Shown here piece after piece: positions 8,647-17,740 of a stretch of 64,000 bases of DNA (the first letter of the stretch is position 1; every line of letters starts with the position of its first letter). This DNA comes from Solibacter sp039934035. Lineage in GTDB: Bacteria > Acidobacteriota > Terriglobia > Bryobacterales > Bryobacteraceae. The translations under genes were made by a program, and so were the position numbers. The DNA lies in contig JBDTMZ010000168.1 of the NCBI GenBank assembly GCA_039934035.1, forward strand, positions 62,001-126,000, read 5' to 3'. Under the pieces are notes generated by a model. It did no database searches. It was not told where the DNA came from and saw only the letters and a program-made list of their open reading frames with translations.

Positions 8647-9306
8647 ATGGTGGTGGCGTTGTCCTCTAAAATCCACCCACCGGATTCTCCGGGCGTCAAG
8701 CCGGTGGTCTGGCGGCAGTTACACGCTGCCGGTTCGGCCAGGAGCGCGGAACGGGAGAACGTCCCGGATTCGCGGGAAAATCTTGCCGCGATGCAAGCGC
8801 AGGCCGAGCAGCGGGTCCGGGAAGCACACGCTGTGGGGAAGCGGGAGGGTGAGGCGCAGGGCAAACAGCGCGCCGCCGTCGAAATTCAACCCGCGCTCGA
8901 TCGCCTGGCTCGCGCCGTGGACGAAATCGGCGGGCTGCGGGCGCGCTTGCGGGCAGAGGCAGAGGCCGATCTGGTGCAGCTTTCCCTGGCGATCGCGCGC
9001 CGGATTCTGCGCCGCGAACTGGCCATGGACCCCGATGCGCTGCACGGTCTGATCCTCGGCGCCCTGGAGAAACTCGCGGGCCAGGAGATTTCCCGCGTGC
9101 GCGTGCATCCTTCTCATGCCGCGGCACTTACGGAGTGTTTGCGGCAGCGCAGTGGGGGTGCCAAAGTGGAGATTCTGGCCGACTCGAGCCGGGCCATCGG
9201 CGAAGTGGTTTTCGAAACGCAGCGCGGCAATCTCGACGCCTCGGTGGAATCCCAGCTACAGGAAATTGAACGGGGCTTGGCGGACCGTTTGCGGAGGCAG
9301 GTATGA
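8647..9306 (+). CDS. fliH: flagellar assembly protein FliH
   Basis: FliH is the peripheral stator-like regulator of the export ATPase FliI, related to the F/V-ATPase peripheral stalk. The likely protein starts MVVALSSKI, where the SSKI segment resembles other FliH N-termini. A long Glu/Ala/Arg-rich coiled coil follows (AAMQAQAEQRVREAHAVGK), then the FliH/HrpE globular domain (LVQLSLAIARRILRRELAMDP and EVVFETQRGNLDASVESQLQEI). ATG 8647 gives 219 residues. The frame stays open to ATG 8518, but the extra residues are not family-like. The stop overlaps the fliI start by 4 nt. Confidence 0.88.
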   Translation: MVVALSSKIHPPDSPGVKPVVWRQLHAAGSARSAERENVPDSRENLAAMQAQAEQRVREAHAVGKREGEAQGKQRAAVEIQPALDRLARAVDEIGGLRARLRAEAEADLVQLSLAIARRILRRELAMDPDALHGLILGALEKLAGQEISRVRVHPSHAAALTECLRQRSGGAKVEILADSSRAIGEVVFETQRGNLDASVESQLQEIERGLADRLRRQV

Positions 9307-10649
9307 GCCTCTCGCTCGCTCCCTATCTCACCGATGTGGCCGCCATGGATCCGATGCGCTGGACGGGCCAGGTGACCGAGGTGGTCGGGCTCCTGGTGGA
9401 GTCGCGCGGGCCAAGTGTCGCCATCGGCGATTTCTGCGAGGTGCGCACCCGGGACGGCCGCCGGATTCGCACCCAGGTGATCGGATTTCGCAACGGACGG
9501 GTGCTTTCCATGCCCCTGGAGGAGATCGAGGGACTGCAGTTGGGGGACCCGCTGTCCGCCAGGACTGAAGACGCACGGGTGGAAGTCGGGCCCGGCTTGC
9601 TGGGACGGGTGATCGACGGTTTCGGGCGGCCCATGGATGGCGGCCCGGCGCTGGAAGTGCATGATACGTACAGCCTTCACGGCGAGGCGACCAACCCGCT
9701 GACGCGCGAGCACATTACCCAGCCACTGGTCACCGGGATCCGCGCCATCGACGCCCTGCTGCCTTGCGGGCGAGGGCAGCGCATTGGTATTTTCGGCGGG
9801 AGCGGAGTCGGCAAAAGCACGCTGCTGGGCTCCATGTCGCGCCACAATTCCGCCGACGTCACGGTGATTGCCATGATCGGCGAGCGCAATCGCGAGGTCC
9901 GGGGGTTTCTGGAGAACGAGTTGGGGCCGGAGGGCAGGAAGCGGTCCGTCGTGGTCTGTGCGACCAGCGAGCGTCCCGCGCCTTTGCGGGTGCGCGCCTG
10001 CTTTGTGGCGCTGGCCATCGCGGAATATTTCCGCGATCAGGGGTTGAACGTGCTGCTGGTGATGGACTCCGTGACGCGTCTGGCGATGGCGCAACGCGAG
10101 ATCGGCCTCGCGGCCGGAGAGCCACCCAGCCAGAAGGGCTATACTCCCTCTGTTTTCAACCTGTTGCCGAAGGTTCTGGAGCGGGCTGGCAATTTCGCCC
10201 GCGGGTCGATTACGGGCTTTTTCACCGTGCTTGTGGAGGGCGACGATTTCAACGAACCCATCTGTGACGCGGTGCGCGGCATTCTGGACGGGCACTTCAT
10301 CCTATCCCGCCAGTTAGGCGCGCAAGGGCACTACCCGGCCATCGACATCCTGCATTCTGTCAGCCGTCTGACCAGCGCCATTGCGGGCCCCGCGCAGAAG
10401 GAGGCGGCGAGGCGGATTCGGGGAGCGCTGGCGGCCTATCGCGATGCCGAAGATCTGATTCAACTGGGCGCTTACGTCTCCGGTTCGAACCCGCAACTCG
10501 ATGCCAGCATCAGGCTTCGCCCGGAATTGTTGGATTTCCTGCGACAGGACCACTTGGTTAATACCCCGCTGCCCGAGACCCTGGCGCGTCTGGAACAACT
10601 GTCGGCGCGCATGGAAATGCTGCCGGCGCAATCGCAGGGGCGTAAATGA
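9303..10649 (+). CDS. fliI: flagellar export ATPase FliI
   Basis: FliI is the soluble hexameric ATPase that energises unloading of export substrates at the flagellar type III gate. The 448-residue product is F1-ATPase-beta-like. It has Walker A GGSGVGKST near residues 165-173, the FliI signature IGERNREVRGFLENEL, Walker B VLLVMDSVTRLAMAQREIGL and the conserved GEPPSQKGYTPSVFNLLPKVLERAG block. It overlaps fliH (GTATGA) and fliJ (4 nt), so expression is coupled. Confidence 0.96.
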   Translation: MSLSLAPYLTDVAAMDPMRWTGQVTEVVGLLVESRGPSVAIGDFCEVRTRDGRRIRTQVIGFRNGRVLSMPLEEIEGLQLGDPLSARTEDARVEVGPGLLGRVIDGFGRPMDGGPALEVHDTYSLHGEATNPLTREHITQPLVTGIRAIDALLPCGRGQRIGIFGGSGVGKSTLLGSMSRHNSADVTVIAMIGERNREVRGFLENELGPEGRKRSVVVCATSERPAPLRVRACFVALAIAEYFRDQGLNVLLVMDSVTRLAMAQREIGLAAGEPPSQKGYTPSVFNLLPKVLERAGNFARGSITGFFTVLVEGDDFNEPICDAVRGILDGHFILSRQLGAQGHYPAIDILHSVSRLTSAIAGPAQKEAARRIRGALAAYRDAEDLIQLGAYVSGSNPQLDASIRLRPELLDFLRQDHLVNTPLPETLARLEQLSARMEMLPAQSQGRK

Positions 10650-11101
10650 AGAGCTTCCAATTCCCACTGGACAAGGTGTTGGACTTGCGCCGCAAACAGC
10701 TCGAACTGGAAGAAGCGCACTACAAGCGCCAAATGGCTTCGATCGCGGCCATTGACCGGCGGCGGGCGGAGATCGAAGCCGACGGCATACGGGCGGAAGT
10801 GGAGGTCCGGGAGTGGCGGCCGATTTCCTCCGGAGACCTTGTCGCGCTCGGGGCCTACCGGCTCAAGGTGAAGGCCGGCGAAGCGGACTTGGCGCGTCGC
10901 CGGATGGATGCGCAGAAGAAACTGGCCGACCAGCAGAAGCTGATGCTCGATGCGCGCCGTCGCTGCCGGCTGTTGGAGCGCTTGCGGGAGCGGCGGCTGG
11001 GGGAATGGACGGTCGCGCGGGACAAAGAACTCGACGAAATCGCGGCGGAATCGTTCCTGGCCACCTGGGCGAGGCGCGATAGCGCTGCGGATGGGGGATG
11101 A
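10646..11101 (+). CDS. fliJ: flagellar export chaperone FliJ
   Basis: FliJ is the small coiled-coil stalk that couples the FliI hexamer to the FlhA gate and escorts chaperones. The 151-residue product is almost entirely charged helix. It begins FQFPLDKVLDLRRKQLELEEAHYKRQM, the usual FliJ opening, and has an Arg-rich helical C-terminus. The start overlaps the fliI stop by 4 nt. It is the last flagellar gene of the run; fliK, flgD and hook genes are not in the window. Confidence 0.88.
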   Translation: MKSFQFPLDKVLDLRRKQLELEEAHYKRQMASIAAIDRRRAEIEADGIRAEVEVREWRPISSGDLVALGAYRLKVKAGEADLARRRMDAQKKLADQQKLMLDARRRCRLLERLRERRLGEWTVARDKELDEIAAESFLATWARRDSAADGG

Positions 11102-11138
11102 AGCGGCACCGCGATGCCGTCGTCCCTATAATGGAGAA

Positions 11139-11978
11139 ATGACTCCAGAGACGCTCGCCACCCCCGCGATTCCGCCCGTTCCGCTGTCGGTAGAAGGGGC
11201 CAGCGTGCTCCATCAGATGATGCGCTTGCGCCGGCCCGAATGGCGCGCACTTTCCGCCGCTACGCGCTCCGACATCCTGGCCGAAGCGACGCAAGCGCTG
11301 CTGCCGCTGGAGACTTTTTCCGAGGGCCGCCAGACTGCCCTGTACTCCATGCTGGGGCACAAGGGCGACCTGATGTTCATCCACTTCCGGCGCAATTTCG
11401 AAGAGCTGAATCAGGTGCAGCAGCAGTTGGCCCGTCTGGCGATCGGAGATTTCCTCGAGCCCACCACTTCGTATCTGTCGATTGTCGAACTGGGGATCTA
11501 CGAATCCACCGCCAAGGTGTATAGCGCGCTGATCGACAAGGGCATACAGCCGTTCTCGCCGGAGTGGAAGGCCGAACTGGAAGTGACGCTGGCCCGCCAC
11601 CGGCAGGCGATGGCGCCGCGCCTCTGGCCGGAAGTTCCGCCTGCCAAATACGCATGCTTCTACCCGATGGACCGCAAGCGCGGGGAAGCCAAGAACTGGT
11701 ACGAAGAATCGCTGAACGACCGCCAGCGCATGATGGAAAAGCATGGCGCGGTGGGCCGCCGGTACGCCGGGGAAGTGAAGCAAATCATCTCGGGCTCGAT
11801 CGGTCTGGACGATTGGGAGTGGGGCGTGGATCTGTTCTCCGAAGATCCCGCCGTGTTCAAGCGCCTCATCTATGAGATGCGTTTCGACGAGGTCAGCGCG
11901 GTGTACGCCCTGTTCGGCTCGTTCTATGTGGGCGTGCGTCTGCGGGTTGCCGATCTCGGCGAAACGTTGCAGCTTTGA
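11139..11978 (+). CDS. hemQ: HemQ / coproheme decarboxylase, chlorite-dismutase-like
   Basis: HemQ (ChdC) converts coproheme III to heme b with peroxide in the coproporphyrin-dependent heme pathway. The 279-residue product has the HemQ hallmarks YPMDRKRGEAKNWYEE, an MMEKHGAVGRRYAGEVKQI segment with candidate proximal heme ligand His202, and SIGLDDWEWGVDLFSEDP plus MRFDEVSAVYALFGSFYVG. The frame is open far upstream through fliJ, but ATG 11139, preceded by GGAGAA, fits the family start. It lies 37 nt after fliJ and overlaps trmFO by 4 nt. True chlorite dismutase is less likely because the sequence follows the HemQ pattern. Confidence 0.88.
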   Translation: MTPETLATPAIPPVPLSVEGASVLHQMMRLRRPEWRALSAATRSDILAEATQALLPLETFSEGRQTALYSMLGHKGDLMFIHFRRNFEELNQVQQQLARLAIGDFLEPTTSYLSIVELGIYESTAKVYSALIDKGIQPFSPEWKAELEVTLARHRQAMAPRLWPEVPPAKYACFYPMDRKRGEAKNWYEESLNDRQRMMEKHGAVGRRYAGEVKQIISGSIGLDDWEWGVDLFSEDPAVFKRLIYEMRFDEVSAVYALFGSFYVGVRLRVADLGETLQL

Positions 11979-13327
11979 TGACGCCCCTCCACATCATCGG
12001 CGGCGGGCTCGCGGGGACCGAGGCCGCCTGGCAATTGGCGCGGCGCGGCATCGCCTGCGTGCTCCACGAAATGCGGCCCGAGCGGCCCACCCCGGCGCAC
12101 CAGACGGATCGCCTGGCGGAGCTGGTGTGCAGCAACTCGCTGAAAAGCGAATCGGAGAATACCGCGCCGTGGCTGCTCAAAGAGGAATTGCGCCGCCTGG
12201 ATTCGCTGCTGCTCCAGGTCGCGGCCAAAGCGCGCGTTCCCGGCGGACACGCTCTGACGGTGGACCGCGATGTCTTCGCCACCGAAGTGACCGCCGCGAT
12301 TACGGCCGAGCCGCTGATCGAACTGCGCCGCGACGAGGTGACGGAGTTGACCCCCGGCGCGATTTGGATTGTGGCCAGCGGTCCCCTGACCAGTGGTCCG
12401 CTGGCCGGGGAGATCGCTCGCCTGACCGGGTCGGACCGCCTCTATTTCTACGACAGCATCAGCCCGATTGTAGACGCGCACAGCGTGGACACCGAGATTG
12501 CGTACTGGGCGTCGCGCTACGGGAAATCCACGGACGGCACGGACGATTACCTGAACTGTCCGTTGAATCGCGAAGAGTACGAACATTTTGTCGACGAAGT
12601 GCTGAAGGCGGATTCGGTTTCGGCGCACATTGCCGAGGACAAGGCCTGCTATTTCGAAGCGTGCCTGCCGATTGAAGAGATCGCGCGCCGCGGCCGCGAC
12701 ACCCTGCGCTTCGGCCCCATGAAGCCGATGGGGTTGGACAATCCGCGCACCGGCCGGCGTCCCTGGGCGGTGGTGCAGTTGCGCCAGGAAAATGCGCGCG
12801 CCAACAGTTTCAATCTGGTGGGATTTCAGAATCACATGCGATTCGGCGAGCAGCAGCGTGTACTGCGCCTCATTCCGGGACTGCAGAATGCTGAGTTTCT
12901 GCGCTACGGCCAGATCCACCGCAATACCTACATCAATGCGCCCGCGCTGTTGACCGCTACCCTGCAACTGCGGGCGCGTCCCGAGATCTTCTTCGCCGGC
13001 CAGATTTCCGGCGTGGAAGGCTATGTGGAATCCATCGCCACCGGACTGATGGCGGGGATGCACGCGGCTTCGTTCGTGCGCGGTGAAGAGGTCCGCCCGC
13101 TACCGCGTGCCACGGCCCTTGGCTCCCTGTGCCACTACATTTCCTGCGCCGAGGCCAAGAACTATCAGCCGGCCAACATCACGTTCGATCTTTTGCCGCA
13201 ACTCGACGAGGCCACCCGCCAGAGTGTCCGCAAGGACAAGAAGGCGCGGCATGCGCTGATCTGCGCGCAGGCGCTCGCCGCGTTCGCGGAGTATGTGAGT
13301 GAGGCGGATCGCCATGTCCGAACCTGA
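11975..13327 (+). CDS. trmFO: folate-dependent tRNA-(uracil-54-C5)-methyltransferase TrmFO
   Basis: TrmFO makes ribothymidine 54 in the tRNA T-loop using methylenetetrahydrofolate and FAD. The 450-residue product opens with the FAD-binding GGGLAGTEAAWQLARRGI and has the family-defining HEMRP and CSNSLKSESENTAPWLLKEEL motifs, FGPMKPMGL, and a C-terminal FAD-site GQISGVEGYVESIATGLMAG. It overlaps hemQ (ATGA) and runs 14 nt into xerC. The trmFO-xerC neighbourhood is shared with many Firmicutes and other bacteria. Confidence 0.95.
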   Translation: MMTPLHIIGGGLAGTEAAWQLARRGIACVLHEMRPERPTPAHQTDRLAELVCSNSLKSESENTAPWLLKEELRRLDSLLLQVAAKARVPGGHALTVDRDVFATEVTAAITAEPLIELRRDEVTELTPGAIWIVASGPLTSGPLAGEIARLTGSDRLYFYDSISPIVDAHSVDTEIAYWASRYGKSTDGTDDYLNCPLNREEYEHFVDEVLKADSVSAHIAEDKACYFEACLPIEEIARRGRDTLRFGPMKPMGLDNPRTGRRPWAVVQLRQENARANSFNLVGFQNHMRFGEQQRVLRLIPGLQNAEFLRYGQIHRNTYINAPALLTATLQLRARPEIFFAGQISGVEGYVESIATGLMAGMHAASFVRGEEVRPLPRATALGSLCHYISCAEAKNYQPANITFDLLPQLDEATRQSVRKDKKARHALICAQALAAFAEYVSEADRHVRT

Positions 13328-14222
13328 ATCGGAACTGGCGCTACAGGTCGAACTTTACCTGGCGGACCTGGCGCGCGCCGGGCACTCCGAGCACTCCGTT
13401 CGCGCGTACGAGAGCGATCTGCGACAGTTCCTGACGTACCTCTCGCCGCCCGGTCTGGCTCCTCCCGAACCAACCGCGATCGACCTGCTGCTGCTGCGCG
13501 AATGGCTCGCGTCCCTCTACCGCGACGAACTCACCGCAGTCAGCGTGCGGCGCAAGTTGGCGGCGCTCCGCGGCTTGTTCAAATTCATGCTGCGGGAAGG
13601 CGTCGTCCCGTTGAACGTGGCGCGCCTTGTGCGCACGCCGAAGGCTCCCATCAAATTGCCCGAAGTGATGAGCGCGGAACAGGCGAATACGCTGCTCGAT
13701 GGAGTGGCCGCCGGCAAGCTCGACCGCCCCGATCCGGCGCGCGATCGCGCCATCTTCGAATTGCTCTACGGCTGCGGCATTCGCGTGAGCGAGCTGGCGG
13801 GGCTCGACCTGCAAGATATCGACCGCTCGGACGGCTGGCTGCGGGTGCGCGGCAAAGGCAGGAAAGAGCGGCAGGTGCCGCTGCCCGGCAAGGCCGGCCA
13901 GGCGCTGGAGCGGTATCTGGCGGAGCGCCCGGTGGTGCCTGAAGAGCGCGCCGTGTTTCTGAATCACCGGCGCGGCCGCCTGACCACGCGCGGCATCAGC
14001 GGCATCGTCAAGATGTACGCGATCTTTCTCGCGGGCGACCCTTCGGTGCATCCGCACAGCTTCCGGCATGCTTACGCGACCCACCTGCTGGCAGACGGCG
14101 CCGACCTGCGCGCCATTCAGGAACTGTTAGGCCACTCGCGACTTTCCACCACGCAGAAATACACCCAGGTCTCACTGACCGATCTGATGGCCGTCTACGA
14201 CAAGGCGCACCCCAAAGCATGA
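13314..14222 (+). CDS. xerC: tyrosine recombinase XerC/XerD family
   Basis: Site-specific recombinase that resolves chromosome dimers at dif. The 302-residue product has an N-terminal SAM-like core-binding domain (about 8-95) and a catalytic domain with the full set: Arg157 (GCGIRVSEL), Lys181 (GKGRKERQVPL), His248 and Arg251 (HPHSFRHAYATHLL), His274 (LLGHSRLSTTQKY) and nucleophile Tyr283. ATG 13314 lies inside the end of trmFO; an upstream in-frame ATG at 13299 is possible. The position next to trmFO favours a housekeeping XerC over a mobile integrase; no attachment site was seen nearby. XerD is the alternative name. Confidence 0.9.
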   Translation: MSEPESELALQVELYLADLARAGHSEHSVRAYESDLRQFLTYLSPPGLAPPEPTAIDLLLLREWLASLYRDELTAVSVRRKLAALRGLFKFMLREGVVPLNVARLVRTPKAPIKLPEVMSAEQANTLLDGVAAGKLDRPDPARDRAIFELLYGCGIRVSELAGLDLQDIDRSDGWLRVRGKGRKERQVPLPGKAGQALERYLAERPVVPEERAVFLNHRRGRLTTRGISGIVKMYAIFLAGDPSVHPHSFRHAYATHLLADGADLRAIQELLGHSRLSTTQKYTQVSLTDLMAVYDKAHPKA

Positions 14223-15562
14223 TTGCCGGCTTTCGTCAGGAGATCCGGCCCATGCTGCGCCTCGCCACGCCGCTGGCCATGGCCGAACTCGGCTGGATGG
14301 CGATGGGCTTCGTCGATACCGTGATGGCCGGACGCCTGGGCGCGGCCGCCATCGGCGCGGGCACGCTCGGCAGCATGCTGTTCTTCCCCATCGTCATTTG
14401 CGGCACGGGCATGTTGCTTGGCATGGACACCCTGGTGTCGCATGCCTTCGGGGCGCGCGATGACGCTGCCTGCCGCCGGATTCTCGTGCAGGGCATGTGG
14501 ATTGCACTCGGGCTCAGTCCCGTGGTGGCTGCGCTGCTGGCGCTGACCGTTCCGCTGCTCAACGCGGTGGGCACCAATCCGCACGTGATGGTGTTGCTGG
14601 CGCCCTACATTCGAGCCCTGCTGTGGGGTATCCCGCCCCTGATGTTTTACAGCGCCTTCCGCCGCTATTTGCAGGCGATGAATATCGTCAAGCCGATTAC
14701 TTTTGCCGTAATCAGCGCCAACCTGCTGAACTTCGCCGGCAACTGGCTGCTGATGTACGGGAACTGGGGCTTTCCCCGCATGGGGCTGGAAGGGTCGGGA
14801 TATGCCACGTCGATTTCGCGCATCTATATCGCGGCAGTGCTGTTGCTTGCGGTGATTCAGCACGAGCGTAAGAGTTTCGTGCGCGGGCGCTTCTCCTGGC
14901 GTCCGGAGTGGCCGCTGATTCAGCGCCTATCGGTTCTCGGTTTTCCATCGGCCATGCAGATTCTGGCGGAGGGCGCGGTTTTCGGAATTGTCAGCGTGAT
15001 GGCGGCGCGCTTCGACGAAGTTTCCCTGGCGGCCCACAGCATTGCGGTCAACGTGATCTCGATCACGTACATGGTGCCGCTGGGAATCAGTTCCGCGGCT
15101 GCGGTCCGGGTGGGACAGGCCGCGGGGCGGCAGTCTCCGCAGGGCATGGCGGTTTCCGGTTGGACGGCGCTTGGGATCGCCACCGCCTTCATGTCCGCCG
15201 CCGGACTCGCGCTGGCGCTGGTGCCGCGCGCCATCGCCCGCCTATACACGCCGGAGGTGCAGGTGATTGCCGCGAGCGCCGGCCTGCTGCGGATTGCGGC
15301 ATTATTCGAGATCTTCGACGGACTACAAGTTGTGGCCACCGGGGCGCTGCGCGGTCTGGGTGACACGCGCACGCCGGCCTACGCGCACTTCGGCGGATAT
15401 TGGGTCCTGGGGATGCCCATAGCGTACGTCCTGTGTTTTCCCTTCGGTTGGGGTGTCGCCGGCATCTGGGCGGGCCTGACCGCTGCCTTGATTGCGATCG
15501 GCCTCATGCTGGTGCTGGTCTGGCGCCGGCGCTTGCGGGACGTGTGGGCCGGCGCTAATTGA
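14219..15562 (+). CDS. MATE family multidrug/metabolite efflux transporter
   Basis: The product has 447 residues and 12 predicted hydrophobic segments, and resembles the NorM/DinF branch of the MATE family: sodium- or proton-driven export of cationic compounds across the inner membrane. The first helix segment (LRLATPLAMAELGWMAMGFVDTVMAGRLGAAAIGAG) and the repeated second half (FPSAMQILAEGAVFGIVSVMAARFD, LGISSAAAVRVGQAAG) show the pseudo-symmetric MatE repeats. The start overlaps the xerC stop (ATGA). The substrate cannot be told. A strong inverted repeat follows 15 nt after the stop. Confidence 0.9.
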   Translation: MIAGFRQEIRPMLRLATPLAMAELGWMAMGFVDTVMAGRLGAAAIGAGTLGSMLFFPIVICGTGMLLGMDTLVSHAFGARDDAACRRILVQGMWIALGLSPVVAALLALTVPLLNAVGTNPHVMVLLAPYIRALLWGIPPLMFYSAFRRYLQAMNIVKPITFAVISANLLNFAGNWLLMYGNWGFPRMGLEGSGYATSISRIYIAAVLLLAVIQHERKSFVRGRFSWRPEWPLIQRLSVLGFPSAMQILAEGAVFGIVSVMAARFDEVSLAAHSIAVNVISITYMVPLGISSAAAVRVGQAAGRQSPQGMAVSGWTALGIATAFMSAAGLALALVPRAIARLYTPEVQVIAASAGLLRIAALFEIFDGLQVVATGALRGLGDTRTPAYAHFGGYWVLGMPIAYVLCFPFGWGVAGIWAGLTAALIAIGLMLVLVWRRRLRDVWAGAN

Positions 15563-15577
15563 GACAAAGAGAATGTT

Positions 15578-15680
15578 GGCCGCCGATAAACGCCGATTCA
15601 CGCAGATAAGAAAACACAGCTAAGAAAACACAGCTAAGAATTCTTGTTCTATCGGCGTGAATCGGCGTTCATCGGCGGCC
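15578..15680. repeat. long inverted-repeat element, copy 1
   Basis: Two 31-nt arms (15578-15608 and 15650-15680) are complementary with two mismatches and could form a long hairpin. The 41-nt loop contains two tandem copies of AAGAAAACACAGCT. The arms consist of repeated units of the form GCCGAT-N-AACGC. A degenerate second copy lies at 38947-39033 with the same right arm. This looks like a dispersed REP-like palindrome. It sits between two convergent genes and may also end transcription from both sides. Confidence 0.75.
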
Positions 15681-15704
15681 CATGCGCTTTCCGTGAATCC
15701 CTGG

Positions 15705-17735
15705 TTAGAACGCCCAACTCAAGCTGGTATAACCCGTGTGGGCGTGGAAGTTCTGATAATAGCCAAAGATACCGAAGTCTTCGTGGTAGTTATAAAACTG
15801 CCATCCCGCGTTCCAGCGCAACTTAGGCGTAATACGCACGGACAATCTGGCGAGCGGCGATTGGTACGACAGCGGGAAAGTCTGCGCGCTGACAAAAAGC
15901 GCGTTTACCGGGTCCGCGACGCCCTGGGAGGCGGTGGCGCGGCCATCGCCCGTATCCCGTGTGATGGTATACCCGGTATACAGATCGGCGCGTTTGGCAA
16001 GCATGAAATGCGCGCCGAAGTTGCCTGCGTGGACGTTGCTGGTGTACAGGGACACGTTGCGCTGCAGGGTGGCGCGTCCGCTGCCCGCGAAATACGCGAT
16101 GCCGCCCACCGTGTCCAGATGCAGCTTCATGTAGCTGGTATCCAGCGCGAACCAGTCCTTCGGCGCCCAGCTTGCATTGGCCGAGTAATTACGTGAGTGC
16201 GAGCTATAGGCCGAAAACGCATCCGGCGCGTTCACGTTATATACCTGCTTGTAACTGGTGGATAACTGCAACTTACGTGTCCGGTAAGCGATGCGCCCGT
16301 TGATGCTATGGTAATTCCGGTCGCTGACCGGAGTGAGCGGGTGATCGGCGCGCGCGATTTCGGCCTCCAGGTTCGCGGTCAGGTTCTTCACAGGGCGGAA
16401 GCGCACGCCGACTGTCCCGGAGTGCAGCATATTGGTGTTTTCGTAAGTGTCGCTGACCGCGGAACTGGCGGTGCCGGGCAGCGAAAACTCCTCAATCGAG
16501 CGGACCAGGCGATTGGTGTAGCGATAGCCGGCGTAGAACGAGACCCAATCCTTCACGCGGAAGTTGGCGTCCGTCGAATTGGTGACAGTGCGGATGCCCA
16601 GGTAGCGGAAGTAAATGGTCTGTCCGGTATTGAACCCGTTCTGCACATCGGTATAGCTGGAAGGTCCGCTGATCCGGACATTGTTCACGGAAGTATTGTT
16701 GACTACCGTGAGGCGGCTGGTGGGCTGCGCCGTGAAATTGAAATCGCCGGCAATCATCGGCCGGTCGGCATCGCCGGTCACCGCGATCTGCCGGGTGGCG
16801 GCGCCGCCGAAGCGCGAAATACCGCCGGCGGATTCACTCAGTGCGAAATTGTTGTGGCCATCGGTATAGCTGAAGCGCGCATTGACGGCCCACCGCTGGC
16901 GATTCGTCATCAGGGTCGCCAGCCACCCCGGATTCCGCCCGTGCACGGGCACCGATTTGGCGAACTGCTGCAGCGCGGTCAAATCGTTGGGAATGCCGAT
17001 GAAGGCGGCGCTGGAACCCGGGAAGGCGCTGTAAGGCGTATCTTCCTTGAAGAAATCCCAGCGATGCAGCAGGGTCAGTTTGAAACCGGCGACGTCCGCG
17101 TCCGCGCCCAGGCGGTATTCGTTCCACTCGCGCCGTAGATCGGCGAACACCGGCAGTCCGCTGCTGTTGGTGGAGTTGTTGTCCAACTCGAGCGAGGTCG
17201 CAAGCGTGGGGCCGTCCTGCACGTTGCGGCTGTAACCGGCTCTTACGCGGAATTTCCCCTGGGGAAAGAGCGTGAGGTCGTGATCCTGCAGGCGGCGCTC
17301 AGTGTCCATGCGATGCAGGCCGCCGGCCACGGTGAGGCCGGGATTGAAATAGTCATTCGACCGCCAGTTCATGTCGTAGCGGTAGAGTCCGTTCTTCTGA
17401 ATGCGCAGGGTGGCCGATTGGTAGGGGTCGTTGCCCAGGCCCATGGTGTTCAGCAGGATCTGATCGAAGTAATGGCCGTGGCCATCTTTAGAGTCGATTG
17501 AAAAGCTGCTGCCCAGCAGGCGGAGCCCGTTGCGATAATTCACAGCGCTGCGGTACTCGCCTTCATTACCGCCAACCAGGCTCCAGCGGTAGCCGAATTC
17601 GAAGGAGTTGGTGATGTTGTAATTGCCGTAATTCTCGCCGCGCGCCGCGCCCACCGTTTCCGGGGTTGGTGCTACTACCTGCTGCGCCGCCAGGGTTCCG
17701 ATTGCCGCGAAGATAATCCAGAGTCGTGTCGTCAT
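15705..17735 (-). CDS. MtrB/PioB-like outer-membrane beta-barrel protein
   Basis: The 676-residue product has a short signal peptide (about 1-17) and then alternating polar/aromatic beta-strands throughout, ending with a terminal Phe (SLSWAF) as expected for an outer-membrane barrel. No cysteine was found, so the CXXC seen in Shewanella MtrB is absent. In MtrAB/PioAB systems this barrel sheaths a decaheme cytochrome and lets electrons cross the outer membrane. The gene starts 5 nt after the stop of the decaheme gene on the same strand, which supports that assignment. Homology to MtrB is inferred from architecture and context. Confidence 0.75.
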   Translation of the reverse strand: MTTRLWIIFAAIGTLAAQQVVAPTPETVGAARGENYGNYNITNSFEFGYRWSLVGGNEGEYRSAVNYRNGLRLLGSSFSIDSKDGHGHYFDQILLNTMGLGNDPYQSATLRIQKNGLYRYDMNWRSNDYFNPGLTVAGGLHRMDTERRLQDHDLTLFPQGKFRVRAGYSRNVQDGPTLATSLELDNNSTNSSGLPVFADLRREWNEYRLGADADVAGFKLTLLHRWDFFKEDTPYSAFPGSSAAFIGIPNDLTALQQFAKSVPVHGRNPGWLATLMTNRQRWAVNARFSYTDGHNNFALSESAGGISRFGGAATRQIAVTGDADRPMIAGDFNFTAQPTSRLTVVNNTSVNNVRISGPSSYTDVQNGFNTGQTIYFRYLGIRTVTNSTDANFRVKDWVSFYAGYRYTNRLVRSIEEFSLPGTASSAVSDTYENTNMLHSGTVGVRFRPVKNLTANLEAEIARADHPLTPVSDRNYHSINGRIAYRTRKLQLSTSYKQVYNVNAPDAFSAYSSHSRNYSANASWAPKDWFALDTSYMKLHLDTVGGIAYFAGSGRATLQRNVSLYTSNVHAGNFGAHFMLAKRADLYTGYTITRDTGDGRATASQGVADPVNALFVSAQTFPLSYQSPLARLSVRITPKLRWNAGWQFYNYHEDFGIFGYYQNFHAHTGYTSLSWAF

Positions 17736-17740
17736 GGCGG

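Noticed and set aside
8442..8864. Minus-strand frame over the fliG-fliH gap
   Set aside because: Its N-terminal two-thirds is the shadow of fliH, and no start with a suitable ribosome-binding site was found for the tail alone.
13314..14222. Mobile-element integrase
   Set aside because: The recombinase lies in a conserved trmFO-xerC setting with no attachment repeats or cargo, so housekeeping XerC is more likely.
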